Shown here piece by piece: positions 8,647-18,294 of a DNA stretch of 64,000 nt. How positions within the stretch are numbered: the stretch's first letter is position 1; the number at the start of each line of letters is the position of its first letter. Below the pieces are notes generated by a model that saw only the letters and a list, made by a program, of their open reading frames with translations, did no database searches and had not been told where the DNA came from. Position numbers and translations under genes: made by a program. This DNA comes from Pseudoalteromonas amylolytica. GTDB taxonomy: Bacteria > Pseudomonadota > Gammaproteobacteria > Enterobacterales > Alteromonadaceae. Location of the stretch: assembly GCF_001854605.1 (NCBI RefSeq), contig NZ_MKJU01000026.1, forward strand, positions 197,481 through 261,480, read 5' to 3'.

Positions 8647-10233
8647 ATGGATATACATCGTCCAATTCGTCGCGCGTTATTAAGCGTGTCAGATAAAACC
8701 GGTATCGTTGAATTAGCAAGCGCACTGTGTGCTCAAGGCGTAGAGATCCTCTCTACTGGCGGTACTTTCAAACTATTAACTGATAACGGCATCGCAGCCA
8801 CAGAAGTATCTGACTATACAGGTCACCCAGAGATCATGGATGGTCGTGTAAAAACGTTACACCCTAAAGTACATGGCGGCATCCTAGCACGCCGTGGACA
8901 AGACGAAGCAGTGATGGCTGAGAATGATATTTCTGCTATCGATATGGTTGTGGTTAACTTATACCCCTTTGCACAAACCGTTGCAAAAGCTGACTGTAGC
9001 CTTGAAGATGCCATTGAGAATATTGATATCGGTGGCCCAACCATGGTTCGTGCTGCGGCTAAAAACCATAAAGATGTTACCATTGTCGTTAATGCCAGTG
9101 ACTATCAACGTGTAATTGATGAACTAAAAGAAAACAACGGTTCTACAACCTATAAAACACGTTTTGATTTAGCAATTGCGGCCTACGAGCACACCGCTCA
9201 GTACGATGGTATGATTGCGAACTACTTTGGTAACATGGTACCTGATTACACTGAAGAAGCTGCAGTTGAGACGAAGTTCCCGCGTACTATCAATATGCAA
9301 TTCACCAAAAAACAAGATATGCGCTACGGTGAAAATTCACATCAAGACGCTGCGTTCTACGTTGAAAACGACCTGCAAGAAGCGTCTGTTGCAACGGCAA
9401 AGCAGCTACAAGGTAAAGCCTTGTCATTCAACAATATCGCAGATACTGATGCGGCACTTGAATGTGTTAAAGAGTTCGATGCACCTGCTTGTGTGATTGT
9501 AAAGCATGCTAACCCTTGTGGCGTTGCTGTTGATGAAAACATCCTTGCAGCATATGATCGCGCTTTTAAGACCGATCCGATCTCAGCATTTGGTGGCATC
9601 ATTGCATTTAACCGCCAGTTAGATGCTGACACAGCAGAAGCTATCGTGTCTCGTCAGTTTGTTGAAGTGATCATAGCACCCAGTATTTCTGAAGAAGCAG
9701 CACAAATCGTTGCGGCGAAAAAGAACGTGCGTTTGCTAGAGTGTGGCCAATGGAATACCAAGACAACTCAAGCTGATATCAAACGTGTCAATGGTGGTAT
9801 CTTAGTTCAAGACCGAGATCAGGGCATGGTAACACTGGACGACCTTACCGTGGTGTCTAAACGCCAGCCTACCGAGCAAGAATTGAAAGATTTATTATTC
9901 TGCTGGAAAGTCGCTAAATTCGTGAAGTCTAACGCTATTGTTTATGCCAGAGATGGTATGACGATTGGTGTGGGTGCAGGCCAAATGAGTCGCGTGTATT
10001 CGGCTAAAATCGCGGGTATCAAAGCGGCAGACGAGAACTTAGAAGTTAAAGGTTCAGTCATGGCATCTGATGCGTTCTTCCCGTTCCGTGATGGCATCGA
10101 TGCCGCTGCGCAAGCCGGTATCACTGCGGTTATTCAACCTGGTGGCTCAATGCGCGATGAAGAAGTTATCGCCGCAGCCGACGAAGCGGGTATGGCCATG
10201 GTATTTACCGGAATGCGTCACTTCCGTCACTAA
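8647..10233 (+). CDS. purH: Bifunctional AICAR transformylase/IMP cyclohydrolase PurH
   Basis: PurH performs the last two steps of de novo IMP synthesis. The 528-residue protein has the N-terminal MGS-like cyclohydrolase domain ([43 protein letters not shown]) and the C-terminal transformylase domain with KHANPCGVA near residue 286 and the [12 protein letters not shown] segment. In E. coli purH and purD form an operon. Here a terminator and a methyltransferase gene lie between them. Confidence 0.98.
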   Translation: MDIHRPIRRALLSVSDKTGIVELASALCAQGVEILSTGGTFKLLTDNGIAATEVSDYTGHPEIMDGRVKTLHPKVHGGILARRGQDEAVMAENDISAIDMVVVNLYPFAQTVAKADCSLEDAIENIDIGGPTMVRAAAKNHKDVTIVVNASDYQRVIDELKENNGSTTYKTRFDLAIAAYEHTAQYDGMIANYFGNMVPDYTEEAAVETKFPRTINMQFTKKQDMRYGENSHQDAAFYVENDLQEASVATAKQLQGKALSFNNIADTDAALECVKEFDAPACVIVKHANPCGVAVDENILAAYDRAFKTDPISAFGGIIAFNRQLDADTAEAIVSRQFVEVIIAPSISEEAAQIVAAKKNVRLLECGQWNTKTTQADIKRVNGGILVQDRDQGMVTLDDLTVVSKRQPTEQELKDLLFCWKVAKFVKSNAIVYARDGMTIGVGAGQMSRVYSAKIAGIKAADENLEVKGSVMASDAFFPFRDGIDAAAQAGITAVIQPGGSMRDEEVIAAADEAGMAMVFTGMRHFRH

Positions 10234-10240
10234 AAATTAC

Positions 10241-10272
10241 AGCGCGAACCGTTCAACGTTTCGCGCTTTTTG
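10241..10272 (+). terminator. Terminator after purH
   Basis: AGCGCGAACCGTT (10241-10253) pairs with the segment ending TTCGCGCT (10267) with one mismatch, followed by TTTTTG. Confidence 0.8.
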
Positions 10273-10331
10273 TTTGCACTAAATTCGAGTATTCTGCTTA
10301 AAACACAATCACAAAGTGAAGGAACAGAAAG

Positions 10332-11168
10332 ATGAAATTTGGTTTAAAAACACTTCTCACAGCGGCCGTCGTGGCTGCATTAGCTGGCTGTAACGCTAAC
10401 AACAGCGTTAACACAAACCAAGCTAACGCAGCGGTTGTTTCAGCCATACAAAGTTCAGAACGCCCTGAAGCACACCGCGCTCGCGATAAGTATCGTAATC
10501 CACTAGAAACATTAGAGTTCTTTGGTTTACAAAGTGATATGACAGTGGTTGAAATTACACCTGGTGGCGGTTGGTACTCAGAAATTCTGGCTCCTACGCT
10601 CAAAGGTAAAGGTACACTGTATGCTGCACACTTCCCTGCTGACTCTGAGATAGGCTATTACAAGAAATCACTTGCCAGCTTTAAAGATAAAGTTGCAAAT
10701 GATCCCCGTTATAGTGAAGTAAAAGTGACCGAGTTTTTTCCTGTGACCCATTTGGATATTGCCCCAGCAAGCAGCGCTGATATGGTACTCACTTTTAGAA
10801 ATGTACATAACTGGTACATGCAAAAAGACCATGAAGGACTGTTAAGTGCATTTAAAGCATTTAACAAAGCGTTGAAACCGGGTGGCATCTTAGGTGTTGT
10901 TGAGCATCAGTTACCAGAAGATCGTGATGACGCCCAGCAGAAAAGCTCGGGTTATATGAAGCTAAGCTATGTGGTTGATGTAGCAAAACAAGCTGGATTC
11001 GAATTAGTAGCTCAAAGCGATATTAACGCGAACCCTAAAGATAGCGCAGACCATCCTAAGGGGGTTTGGACTTTGCCTCCGCACCTAACAATGGGTGAAG
11101 AGCAAGCCGAGAAATACAAAGCTATCGGGGAAAGCAATCGCATGACTCTAAAATTTAAGAAGCTTTAA
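10332..11168 (+). CDS. Predicted class I SAM-dependent methyltransferase with lipoprotein signal peptide
   Basis: The 278-residue protein begins with a signal peptide ending in a lipobox (LLTAAVVAALAGC, Cys at residue 20). A class I methyltransferase-like domain follows: MTVVEITPGGGWYSEILAP resembles motif I, then MVLTFRNVHNWY and LKPGGILGVVEH as later motifs. It resembles the group of predicted exported methyltransferases in marine Proteobacteria whose substrate is unknown. It lies 16 bp before purD on the same strand, so the two are probably co-transcribed, separated from purH by a terminator. SAM is not expected outside the cytoplasm, so either the fold has another role or the N-terminus is not processed. 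Function unknown. Confidence 0.8.
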   Translation: MKFGLKTLLTAAVVAALAGCNANNSVNTNQANAAVVSAIQSSERPEAHRARDKYRNPLETLEFFGLQSDMTVVEITPGGGWYSEILAPTLKGKGTLYAAHFPADSEIGYYKKSLASFKDKVANDPRYSEVKVTEFFPVTHLDIAPASSADMVLTFRNVHNWYMQKDHEGLLSAFKAFNKALKPGGILGVVEHQLPEDRDDAQQKSSGYMKLSYVVDVAKQAGFELVAQSDINANPKDSADHPKGVWTLPPHLTMGEEQAEKYKAIGESNRMTLKFKKL

Positions 11169-11184
11169 ATAGGAAAATTTCGCC

Positions 11185-12468
11185 ATGAATGTACTCGTCA
11201 TTGGCAGTGGTGGCCGTGAACACGCATTAGCGTTCAAAGCCGCTCAAAACCCATCGGTAAAAACGGTATATGTTGCACCAGGTAATGCAGGTACAGCATT
11301 GGAACCAAAAATAACCAATGTTGCTATTGGTGTTGAAGACTTAGATGCACTCGTGTCGTTTGCAAAAGAAAACAATGTCGAACTGACTATTGTAGGCCCT
11401 GAAGCGCCACTGGTAGTTGGTGTTGTTGATCGCTTTCGCAATGAAGGCTTGGCAATCTTTGGTCCTACGGCAGCTGCGGCTCAACTGGAAGGTTCCAAGT
11501 CGTTCACGAAGGACTTTTTGGCCCGCCATGATATCCCAACAGCTCAATACCAAACGTTCGAACAAGTTGAGCCGGCTTTGGCTTATCTTAAAGAGCAAGG
11601 CGCCCCTATTGTCGTGAAAGCCGATGGCCTAGCGGCAGGTAAAGGTGTTATCGTCGCCATGACCGAAGCCGAGGCTGAAGAGGCTATTCGCGATATGCTA
11701 GCGGGTAATGCTTTTGGCGAAGCGGGTAGCCGCGTTGTCATTGAAGAGTTCCTTGAAGGTGAAGAAGCTTCATTTATCGTCATGGTAGATGGTAAGCATG
11801 TTCTCCCTTTTGCCACCAGTCAGGATCATAAACGCGCTTACAACGGCGATCAGGGTCCAAACACAGGTGGCATGGGTGCGTACTCTCCAGCTCCTGTTGT
11901 CACCCCAGACATTCATCAACGTATCATGGATGAAGTGATCCATCCGACAGTTGAAGGTATGGCAAGCGAAGGCAACCCTTACACTGGGTTCTTATACGCT
12001 GGTTTGATGATTACAGCTGATGGCACACCAAAAGTTATTGAGTACAACTGTCGTTTTGGCGACCCTGAAACTCAGCCAATCATGTTGCGCTTGCAATCAG
12101 ATTTAGTAGAACTTATCGAAGCGGCTAACCGTGAAGAGTTAGACAAAGTAGATATTAGATTTGATCCTCGCGCAGCTGTGGGCGTGGTACTGTCAGCAAA
12201 AGGCTACCCAGGCAACTACCCTAAAGGCGATGCTATCAGCGGCTTGCAAGTAAGCTACCCTGAAGGCGAAAAGGTATTCCACGCAGGCACCAAACAAGAT
12301 GGCGAAGAGGTCGTTACAGCAGGTGGTCGAGTTTTGTGTGCAACCGCACTTGGACACTCAGTGACAGAAGCGCAAAAAAGAGCCTACTCGCTGGTTAAAG
12401 ACATCCATTGGGATGGTGTTGAATACCGCACCGATATTGGCTATCGTGCCATTGCCAGAGAGCAATAA
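11185..12468 (+). CDS. purD: Phosphoribosylamine-glycine ligase PurD (GAR synthetase)
   Basis: PurD joins glycine to phosphoribosylamine with ATP, the second step of purine synthesis. The 427-residue protein has the N-terminal GSGGREHALAFKA motif, an ATP-grasp domain with VVKADGLAAGKGVIVA and FLEGEEASFIVMVDG, the signature QDHKRAYNGDQGPNTGGMGAYSPAP, and EYNCRFGDPETQ near the metal site. It is downstream of the methyltransferase gene and followed by a GC-rich hairpin. Confidence 0.98.
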   Translation: MNVLVIGSGGREHALAFKAAQNPSVKTVYVAPGNAGTALEPKITNVAIGVEDLDALVSFAKENNVELTIVGPEAPLVVGVVDRFRNEGLAIFGPTAAAAQLEGSKSFTKDFLARHDIPTAQYQTFEQVEPALAYLKEQGAPIVVKADGLAAGKGVIVAMTEAEAEEAIRDMLAGNAFGEAGSRVVIEEFLEGEEASFIVMVDGKHVLPFATSQDHKRAYNGDQGPNTGGMGAYSPAPVVTPDIHQRIMDEVIHPTVEGMASEGNPYTGFLYAGLMITADGTPKVIEYNCRFGDPETQPIMLRLQSDLVELIEAANREELDKVDIRFDPRAAVGVVLSAKGYPGNYPKGDAISGLQVSYPEGEKVFHAGTKQDGEEVVTAGGRVLCATALGHSVTEAQKRAYSLVKDIHWDGVEYRTDIGYRAIAREQ

Positions 12469-12481
12469 TACGATCTATTTG

Positions 12482-12504
12482 GCAGGCCGCTCTAACCGGC
12501 CTGC
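12482..12504 (+). terminator. Hairpin after purD
   Basis: GCAGGCCG and CGGCCTGC form an 8-bp GC-rich stem with loop CTCTAAC, 13 bp after the stop. The following sequence (TTCATCTTCCCC) is only modestly T-rich. Confidence 0.6.
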
Positions 12505-12594
12505 TTCATCTTCCCCCTCGCCTCTCGATAACGCATTCGCAACATACAAAAAATTCGGTATACTCAAAGCATTAGCATAGCTTTAGGAACTATC

Positions 12595-13140
12595 ATGTCA
12601 CAAAAGTATCGAGTCGTGTTTATCGGTTTACAAAGCACTACATCAGCCGAAGAGGTTGTGACAACTTTAAGCTCTAAACTCAATATTGCACCACAAAAGG
12701 TTGAGGCCTTTCTTGCCAAAAAACCTCTTTTTGCGCCTGCAGAGCAAAGTAAATCGTTAAAGCAGGTAAAGTTGTTGGAAAGAATGGGTGTTAAAGCTAA
12801 GCTTGTCGCCGTTGAGCCACCAGCTGATACCAGCCCTCAAAGTCAAAAAGATGAGCGAGTGTTCGAAGCACTAGATTACATTACCAGTAGCTTAATTCGT
12901 ATTGAGGAGCGCCTTGAAGAAATAGAACATCGCTTAGGCAACTCATCTGATGAAGACAAAGACGATTCAAAACCAGATAGCTGGCATGAAGATGAACTAT
13001 TTGAAGAGTTAGACCTTGATTTAGAGCCCGTCAAAAAAATACCAACCCGCAAGCTCCAATATACCTTAGCGGCCATCCTTATCGTGCTGCTAACCGTATT
13101 AGCACTAGCCATAATCTACCCTCAGTGGTTTAATTTATAG
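12595..13140 (+). CDS. Hypothetical protein with C-terminal membrane anchor
   Basis: I do not recognise this 181-residue protein. Residues 1-80 form a small alpha/beta-like domain (YRVVFIGLQSTTSAEEVVTTLSSKLN). A helical, coiled-coil-prone segment follows (YITSSLIRIEERLEEIEHRLG, about 97-117), then a very acidic linker, and a single hydrophobic helix near the C-terminus (LAAILIVLLTVLALAIIYP). It looks like a tail-anchored inner-membrane protein. It is 10 bp before the 5-formyl-THF cyclo-ligase gene and probably co-transcribed. A TATACT box lies 30 bp upstream of the ATG. In many relatives zapA and 6S RNA occupy this place. Confidence 0.75.
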   Translation: MSQKYRVVFIGLQSTTSAEEVVTTLSSKLNIAPQKVEAFLAKKPLFAPAEQSKSLKQVKLLERMGVKAKLVAVEPPADTSPQSQKDERVFEALDYITSSLIRIEERLEEIEHRLGNSSDEDKDDSKPDSWHEDELFEELDLDLEPVKKIPTRKLQYTLAAILIVLLTVLALAIIYPQWFNL

Positions 13141-13150
13141 CAGAGGCGCC

Positions 13151-13756
13151 ATGTACAATGCCGAACAATCTTCTCTTTCACGTTCAGAAATCCGCAAGAA
13201 TATTAGAAATGCGAGAAGAAATTTAAGTAATTTAGAGCAGGAACAAGCCGCGAAAAAAATCAATATTAATTTTTTTCAACACAAAAAACTCCCAAATAAC
13301 GCCCGAATAGGCCTCTATCTCAGCAACGATGGAGAACTTGACACATCCATTTTAATTCAATCACTTAACAAGAAAAGACATCAAGTATTCCTGCCCGTAA
13401 TACACCCCTTTAACGGCACAACATTGCTATTCCAGAGGTATGAAAATAATTCACCCATGACACAGAATCGCTATGCTATCTTGGAGCCACAGTTGAATTG
13501 CAGTCATATTTGTCCTTTATATGAGCTGGATTACCTCTTAATGCCCCTTGTGGCTTTTGATAAAGAAGGTAACCGCTTAGGCATGGGGGGCGGCTACTAC
13601 GATAAGACGTTGGCGCGTTACTATCGTGAGCAAATGAAAAAGCCAGAACTTATTGGCTTAGCTCACGACTGTCAGCAGGTTGAAAAGCTGCCAATACAGG
13701 CTTGGGATGTCCCATTACAGCAGATCATCACGCCCAGCAAATTTTATCAATGGTAA
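13151..13756 (+). CDS. fau: 5-formyltetrahydrofolate cyclo-ligase
   Basis: This enzyme (also YgfA/MTHFS) converts 5-formyl-THF to 5,10-methenyl-THF with ATP, returning a storage folate to the one-carbon pool. The 201-residue protein shows the family's basic N-terminus (SEIRKNIRNARRNLS), the YLSNDGELDTS segment and the ATP-binding GNRLGMGGGYYDKTLA loop near residue 150. It lies upstream of rpiA and serA, as in E. coli, where 6S RNA precedes it. In E. coli it is linked to persister formation. Confidence 0.93.
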   Translation: MYNAEQSSLSRSEIRKNIRNARRNLSNLEQEQAAKKININFFQHKKLPNNARIGLYLSNDGELDTSILIQSLNKKRHQVFLPVIHPFNGTTLLFQRYENNSPMTQNRYAILEPQLNCSHICPLYELDYLLMPLVAFDKEGNRLGMGGGYYDKTLARYYREQMKKPELIGLAHDCQQVEKLPIQAWDVPLQQIITPSKFYQW

Positions 13757-13834
13757 AGGGTATTCAGACTCATTCTACACAAACAATTACGGTATACTCT
13801 AAGTGTTCAATTTGACAACACAGTGAATTACGTA

Positions 13835-14488
13835 ATGACCCAAGATGAAATGAAAAAAGCCGCAGCCTGGGCTGCGTTGGAATATGTAAAAAAAGATACC
13901 ATTGTTGGTGTAGGCACAGGTTCAACCGTCAACCACTTTATTGATGCCCTTGGTAGTATCAAAGAACAAATTAAAGGGGCGGTTTCCAGTTCAGAGGCAT
14001 CCACTGAAAAGCTAAAAGCACTGGGTATTGAGGTATTTGAACTTAACGACGTTGACCAACTTGACGTGTATGTTGATGGCGCTGATGAAATCAATGCTAG
14101 CAACGACATGATCAAAGGCGGTGGCGCAGCGTTAACACGCGAAAAGATCGTAGCAGCAGTAGCAAAACAATTTATTTGTATCGTGGATAACACTAAACAT
14201 GTAGAGACTTTGGGTGCCTTCCCATTACCTGTTGAAGTGATCCCGATGGCTCGCAGCTATGTGGCGCGAGAGTTATTAAAACTGGGTGGTGATCCCGTTT
14301 ATAGACAAGGGGTTGTTACCGATAACGGCAATGTCATCCTTGATGTGCACAATCTGCAAATCAAAGAGCCAAAGCAGTTAGAAGAAAACATAAACCAGAT
14401 TGTCGGCGTTGTAACCAACGGCTTATTTGCGCACCGTGGTGCCGATATTGTTATCACAGGAACCCCTGAGGGTCCTAAAATCAGCTAA
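13835..14488 (+). CDS. rpiA: Ribose-5-phosphate isomerase A
   Basis: RpiA interconverts ribose-5-phosphate and ribulose-5-phosphate. The product begins [18 protein letters not shown], matching the E. coli start, so I place the start at ATG 13835 rather than at the in-frame GTG 12 bp upstream. Key motifs are [38 protein letters not shown] (catalytic acid) and [14 protein letters not shown]. The length is 217 residues, usual for the family. It lies 13 bp before serA, suggesting joint transcription. Confidence 0.97.
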   Translation: MTQDEMKKAAAWAALEYVKKDTIVGVGTGSTVNHFIDALGSIKEQIKGAVSSSEASTEKLKALGIEVFELNDVDQLDVYVDGADEINASNDMIKGGGAALTREKIVAAVAKQFICIVDNTKHVETLGAFPLPVEVIPMARSYVARELLKLGGDPVYRQGVVTDNGNVILDVHNLQIKEPKQLEENINQIVGVVTNGLFAHRGADIVITGTPEGPKIS

Positions 14489-14501
14489 ATAGGAATGAGT
14501 C

Positions 14502-15731
14502 ATGAGTAAGGTATCGTTAGCCAAAGAGAAGATCAAAATTTTGCTGTTAGAAGGTGTGCACCAAAGTGCCGTTGAAACTCTAAAGCGCAACGGTTACAGC
14601 AACATTGATTATGTCAAAACATCGTTACCTGAAAGTGAATTGCAAGAGCGAATTAAGGATGCCCACTTTGTGGGGATCCGCTCTCGCACCCATTTAACCG
14701 AAGCTGTGCTCAATGCCGCTGAAAAGCTCGTTGCTGTAGGTTGTTTTTGTATCGGCACTAACCAAGTAGATTTACAGGCAGCGAAAGAGCGTGGTATTGC
14801 CGTATTCAACGCGCCGTTTTCAAATACGCGTTCTGTGGCTGAGTTAGTATTGGGGGAAATCTTGTTGCTCCTTCGTGGTATCCCACAGCGTAATGCCATG
14901 GCGCACCGTGGCGAATGGTTTAAATCGGCTGTAGGCTCGTACGAAGCTCGTGGAAAAACACTTGGTATCATAGGTTACGGACATATCGGCACACAACTTG
15001 GCATTATGGCTGAAAACATCGGTATGAAAGTTGAGTTTTATGATATCGAAGACAAACTTACGCTTGGTAATGCTCAACAAATTCAAAACCTGACACAGCT
15101 ATTACAGCGTTCTGACGTGGTTAGCCTACACGTCCCAGAAACCCCTTCAACTAAAAACCTAATCGGTATGGCTGAGCTTGAAGTGATGAAACAAGGCGCT
15201 ATCCTGATCAACGCTTCACGCGGTACCGTTGTAGACATCGACGCTCTGGCAGAGGCGCTAAGAGATAAAAAGCTTGCCGGCGCTGCCATTGATGTGTTCC
15301 CTGTGGAGCCTAAATCAAATGATGAAGAGTTTATTTCTCCACTACGTGAGTTTGATAACGTTATTCTTACGCCACACGTGGGGGGCTCAACGCAAGAAGC
15401 ACAAGAAAACATTGGTATTGAGGTAGCGGGTAAAATTGCGAAGTACTCAGATAACGGTTCAACATTAAGTGCAGTCAACTTCCCTGAAGTAGCCTTACCT
15501 GAATTGGCAAATCGTAGTCGTCTATTGCACGTGCACCAGAACCGCCCTGGCGTCCTGACGCAAATTAACCAAGCATTTGCACAACATGGTATTAATATCG
15601 CAGCGCAATACCTACAAACCGATGATACCATCGGCTATGTGGTAATTGACGTAGACAGCGATCACTCAGAGGTGGCATTAAAAGAGCTCAGCGCCGTTGA
15701 AGGCACAATCCGAGCTAGGATTTTGCACTGA
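14502..15731 (+). CDS. serA: D-3-phosphoglycerate dehydrogenase SerA
   Basis: SerA commits 3-phosphoglycerate to serine synthesis with NAD+. The 409-residue protein has the NAD-binding loop GIIGYGHIGTQLG near residue 153, the catalytic Arg-Glu-His set (INASRGTVVD; VFPVEP; TPHVGGST near 292) and a C-terminal ACT domain (LLHVHQNRPGVLTQINQAF, about 338-409), which gives serine feedback inhibition in E. coli. The length matches the E. coli-type short enzyme. A bidirectional terminator follows. Confidence 0.98.
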   Translation: MSKVSLAKEKIKILLLEGVHQSAVETLKRNGYSNIDYVKTSLPESELQERIKDAHFVGIRSRTHLTEAVLNAAEKLVAVGCFCIGTNQVDLQAAKERGIAVFNAPFSNTRSVAELVLGEILLLLRGIPQRNAMAHRGEWFKSAVGSYEARGKTLGIIGYGHIGTQLGIMAENIGMKVEFYDIEDKLTLGNAQQIQNLTQLLQRSDVVSLHVPETPSTKNLIGMAELEVMKQGAILINASRGTVVDIDALAEALRDKKLAGAAIDVFPVEPKSNDEEFISPLREFDNVILTPHVGGSTQEAQENIGIEVAGKIAKYSDNGSTLSAVNFPEVALPELANRSRLLHVHQNRPGVLTQINQAFAQHGINIAAQYLQTDDTIGYVVIDVDSDHSEVALKELSAVEGTIRARILH

Positions 15732-15749
15732 TATCTATTTACGTTAATG

Positions 15750-15776
15750 AAAGAGGCCGCTGATCGCGGCCTTTTT
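15750..15776. terminator. Bidirectional terminator between serA and the 306-residue hypothetical gene
   Basis: AAAGAGGCCGC, loop TGATC, GCGGCCTTTTT. It is flanked by A and T runs, so it can act on both converging transcripts. Confidence 0.85.
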
Positions 15777-15792
15777 CATTACTAGACCCACT

Positions 15793-16713
15793 TTATGACC
15801 CTTCTACTTTCAAATTAAGAAAGTCTGCAGCGGCTTCAGGCTGACCATAAAGCTCATTTAGCCGCGTGGTGAGGCTTGGAAAATTCATCCCCTCAGGTAA
15901 CTGAGCCGATATGTGCAATCTCTGCAGGCCCTCGGCGAATGCCAGTAACGCATCCTTGACTTTTTGTGTAGAATCAGCGCTATAAACTTGCTCAGTAAAC
16001 ATTTGTTTAAATGCCTCTCTGTCCAGTCCTTGATTTTTTAGATGCTGATCCAGTAAATCTGACAACTGGCCGAGGCTATTTACCTCTAACATAAAAGCAC
16101 GTGGCTCTAGCTGCATCCATGCATCTGATATACGACCAGAATCACTGGGAGAATTTAACGCATTACTTTGCGTATCCATTTGTAGCCGTTGTTGACGACG
16201 TGCATGATAGGCTTCCATAAAAGATGTCGAGTTATTAAAGTTGGCAGACATCGCCATTGATACGATCTTTTTTGCCTCCATTCCCAACTTAATTTCAAGC
16301 GCTCCTGAGTCTGGTTCGTAGGCCATCGCAAAAGCAAAATCAAAACGACTCCCCAGTAATAGGGGCGGAAATGTCGCTGGATGCTGCCAAGCTTCCTTAT
16401 TTAAGCGCATACCATTTAAACGCACCTCGGTAAATTCACTGACCTCATCAGGGTGAAAACCCTGTAAAGACATAAGTTCAACACTCGCCATCTTTTGATG
16501 AGCCGTATTTTTTACTTCCAGGCCCCTGACACTTATTTTGTCACTGAGTAGGTGTACATCTACACTGGCATAGTCGATCTCTATCTGCTCTTGCAGTTCG
16601 ATTAGCGACAGCTGTCTTTTAAGCGCTTCTTCGGCTTCTTGGTTGGCGAAGTGTTGCACTGCCCCATAAGTAACTAATCCAGCGCCTATCACCATCAATA
16701 GGATCTTTCTCAT
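15793..16713 (-). CDS. Hypothetical protein with N-terminal signal anchor
   Basis: I do not recognise this 306-residue protein. It starts with a short basic stretch and a hydrophobic helix (MRKILLMVIGAGLVTYGAV), consistent with an inner-membrane anchor and periplasmic body. The region from 35 to 85 (IDYASVDVHLLSDKISVRGLEVKN...VELMSLQGF) looks like beta-strand modules seen in AsmA-like or lipid-transfer-related periplasmic proteins, but this is a weak impression. The gene follows radA on the same strand by 16 bp and is probably co-transcribed. Function unknown. Confidence 0.75.
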   Translation of the reverse strand: MRKILLMVIGAGLVTYGAVQHFANQEAEEALKRQLSLIELQEQIEIDYASVDVHLLSDKISVRGLEVKNTAHQKMASVELMSLQGFHPDEVSEFTEVRLNGMRLNKEAWQHPATFPPLLLGSRFDFAFAMAYEPDSGALEIKLGMEAKKIVSMAMSANFNNSTSFMEAYHARRQQRLQMDTQSNALNSPSDSGRISDAWMQLEPRAFMLEVNSLGQLSDLLDQHLKNQGLDREAFKQMFTEQVYSADSTQKVKDALLAFAEGLQRLHISAQLPEGMNFPSLTTRLNELYGQPEAAADFLNLKVEGS

Positions 16714-16729
16714 TATTTATTCATTCCTA

Positions 16730-18100
16730 CTAAAATAGCGCCTCTAGCGCTTCACTTAAACTATTAACACCAACCACTTCCATACCTTCAATCGGCTCTT
16801 TTGGTTTATTGGCATTGGGCACAATCGCGCGTTTAAAACCATGCTTCGCAGCTTCTTTTAGACGCTCCTGACCACTGGGAACAGGCCTTATCTCGCCACC
16901 TAGGCCAACCTCACCAAACACCACAAGTTGCCGCTCCAGCGCGTAATTCTTAAAGCTTGACACCAAAGCAACGATTAATGCTAGATCGGCGCTAGTTTCT
17001 GAGACTTTCACCCCTCCCACGACATTAACAAACACATCCTGATCCGCCACTTGCAACCCGCCATGGCGGTGTAACACCGCCAGTAACATAGCTAAACGGT
17101 TTTGCTCTAAGCCCACTGTAACGCGCCTTGGGTTTGCCAATTGGGAGTAATCAACCAATGCCTGCACCTCAACCAGCAATGGCCGTGTCCCTTCCCAAAT
17201 CACCATTACAAGAGACCCAGGTGTTTGTTCTTCGCCTCGGTTGAGAAAAATAGCTGAAGGGTTACTAACTTCTTTAAGCCCCTGCCCCGTCATCGCAAAT
17301 ACACCTAGTTCATTAACTGCACCAAAGCGGTTTTTGTTGCCGCGCAAAGTACGAAAGCGGCTGTCCGAACTCCCTTCTAGTAAAATTGAACAATCAATAC
17401 AGTGCTCCAATACTTTCGGACCGGCTAAACTGCCATCCTTTGTTACATGGCCGACCATAAAAATAGCGACTTGGTTTTGTTTTGCAAAGCGGGTTAAATA
17501 GGCGGCGCTTTCTCGCACTTGAGAAACACTACCAGGTGCTGACTGCACATCGCTCATGTGCATCACCTGAATCGAGTCGATGACCATGATGCTGGGCTTT
17601 TCTTGTAGAGCCAGTTGGCAAATAGTTTCTACGTTAGTTTCGGCCAGGGTACGTAATTTGTCAGTGGGCAACCCCAATCTGTGAGCTCGCATGGCAACTT
17701 GCTGTAATGACTCTTCACCGGTTACGTATAAGGTGTTCATACTCTGTGCGAGTAAACACATGGTCTGCAACAGGACGGTACTCTTACCCGCACCAGGTGA
17801 GCCGCCGATTAAAATGGCACTGCCAGGTACCACCCCACCACCCAACACACGGTCAAACTCTTTAAACCCAGTACTAAAACGTGGCAGGCTCTCAAGGTTG
17901 ACTTCATCCAACGTTTGTACCTTCGCATCAACCATCCCTGCATATCCGGCCATTGCAGCGCTACGAGGAGGCGCCTTCACCGAGGGCACACGAAACTCTG
18001 TCACCGTATTCCAGGCGCGACACTCTGAACATTGCCCCTGCCACCTGGCAAATTCGGCACCACAATCGCTACACACAAAGGCTGTTTTCTTTTTCACCAT
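16730..18100 (-). CDS. radA: DNA repair protein RadA
   Basis: RadA (Sms) is a DnaB-like, RecA-related helicase that helps process recombination intermediates. The 456-residue protein has an N-terminal C4 zinc finger (CSDCGAEFARWQGQCSEC), a Walker A GGSPGAGKS near residue 100, the RadA-specific KNRFG motif (RGNKNRFGAVNELG, about 255) and a Lon-protease-like C-terminal domain lacking the catalytic dyad. Length and motif order are standard. It starts a two-gene unit with the downstream hypothetical gene. Confidence 0.98.
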   Translation of the reverse strand: MVKKKTAFVCSDCGAEFARWQGQCSECRAWNTVTEFRVPSVKAPPRSAAMAGYAGMVDAKVQTLDEVNLESLPRFSTGFKEFDRVLGGGVVPGSAILIGGSPGAGKSTVLLQTMCLLAQSMNTLYVTGEESLQQVAMRAHRLGLPTDKLRTLAETNVETICQLALQEKPSIMVIDSIQVMHMSDVQSAPGSVSQVRESAAYLTRFAKQNQVAIFMVGHVTKDGSLAGPKVLEHCIDCSILLEGSSDSRFRTLRGNKNRFGAVNELGVFAMTGQGLKEVSNPSAIFLNRGEEQTPGSLVMVIWEGTRPLLVEVQALVDYSQLANPRRVTVGLEQNRLAMLLAVLHRHGGLQVADQDVFVNVVGGVKVSETSADLALIVALVSSFKNYALERQLVVFGEVGLGGEIRPVPSGQERLKEAAKHGFKRAIVPNANKPKEPIEGMEVVGVNSLSEALEALF

Positions 18101-18294
18101 AACTTAAGGCACACTTTTTGCTTGTACTTTTAACTCAATCTCTGTGCAATATAACCACTGCAATAGCAGACGAAGTTAACAGAATTGTTTAGAATTAATT
18201 AACTATGATTTAATATTGTCATAGTTTTGGCTTGATATAACAAATAATAACTAATAAGCCTCAGGGCTTAAACTCGGATAATTAATGGGTCATT

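Noticed and set aside
12469-12594. 6S RNA gene before fau
   Set aside because: The gap is only 126 bp, shorter than 6S RNA, and contains the purD hairpin and a promoter-like box; no 6S-like long bulged stem was seen.
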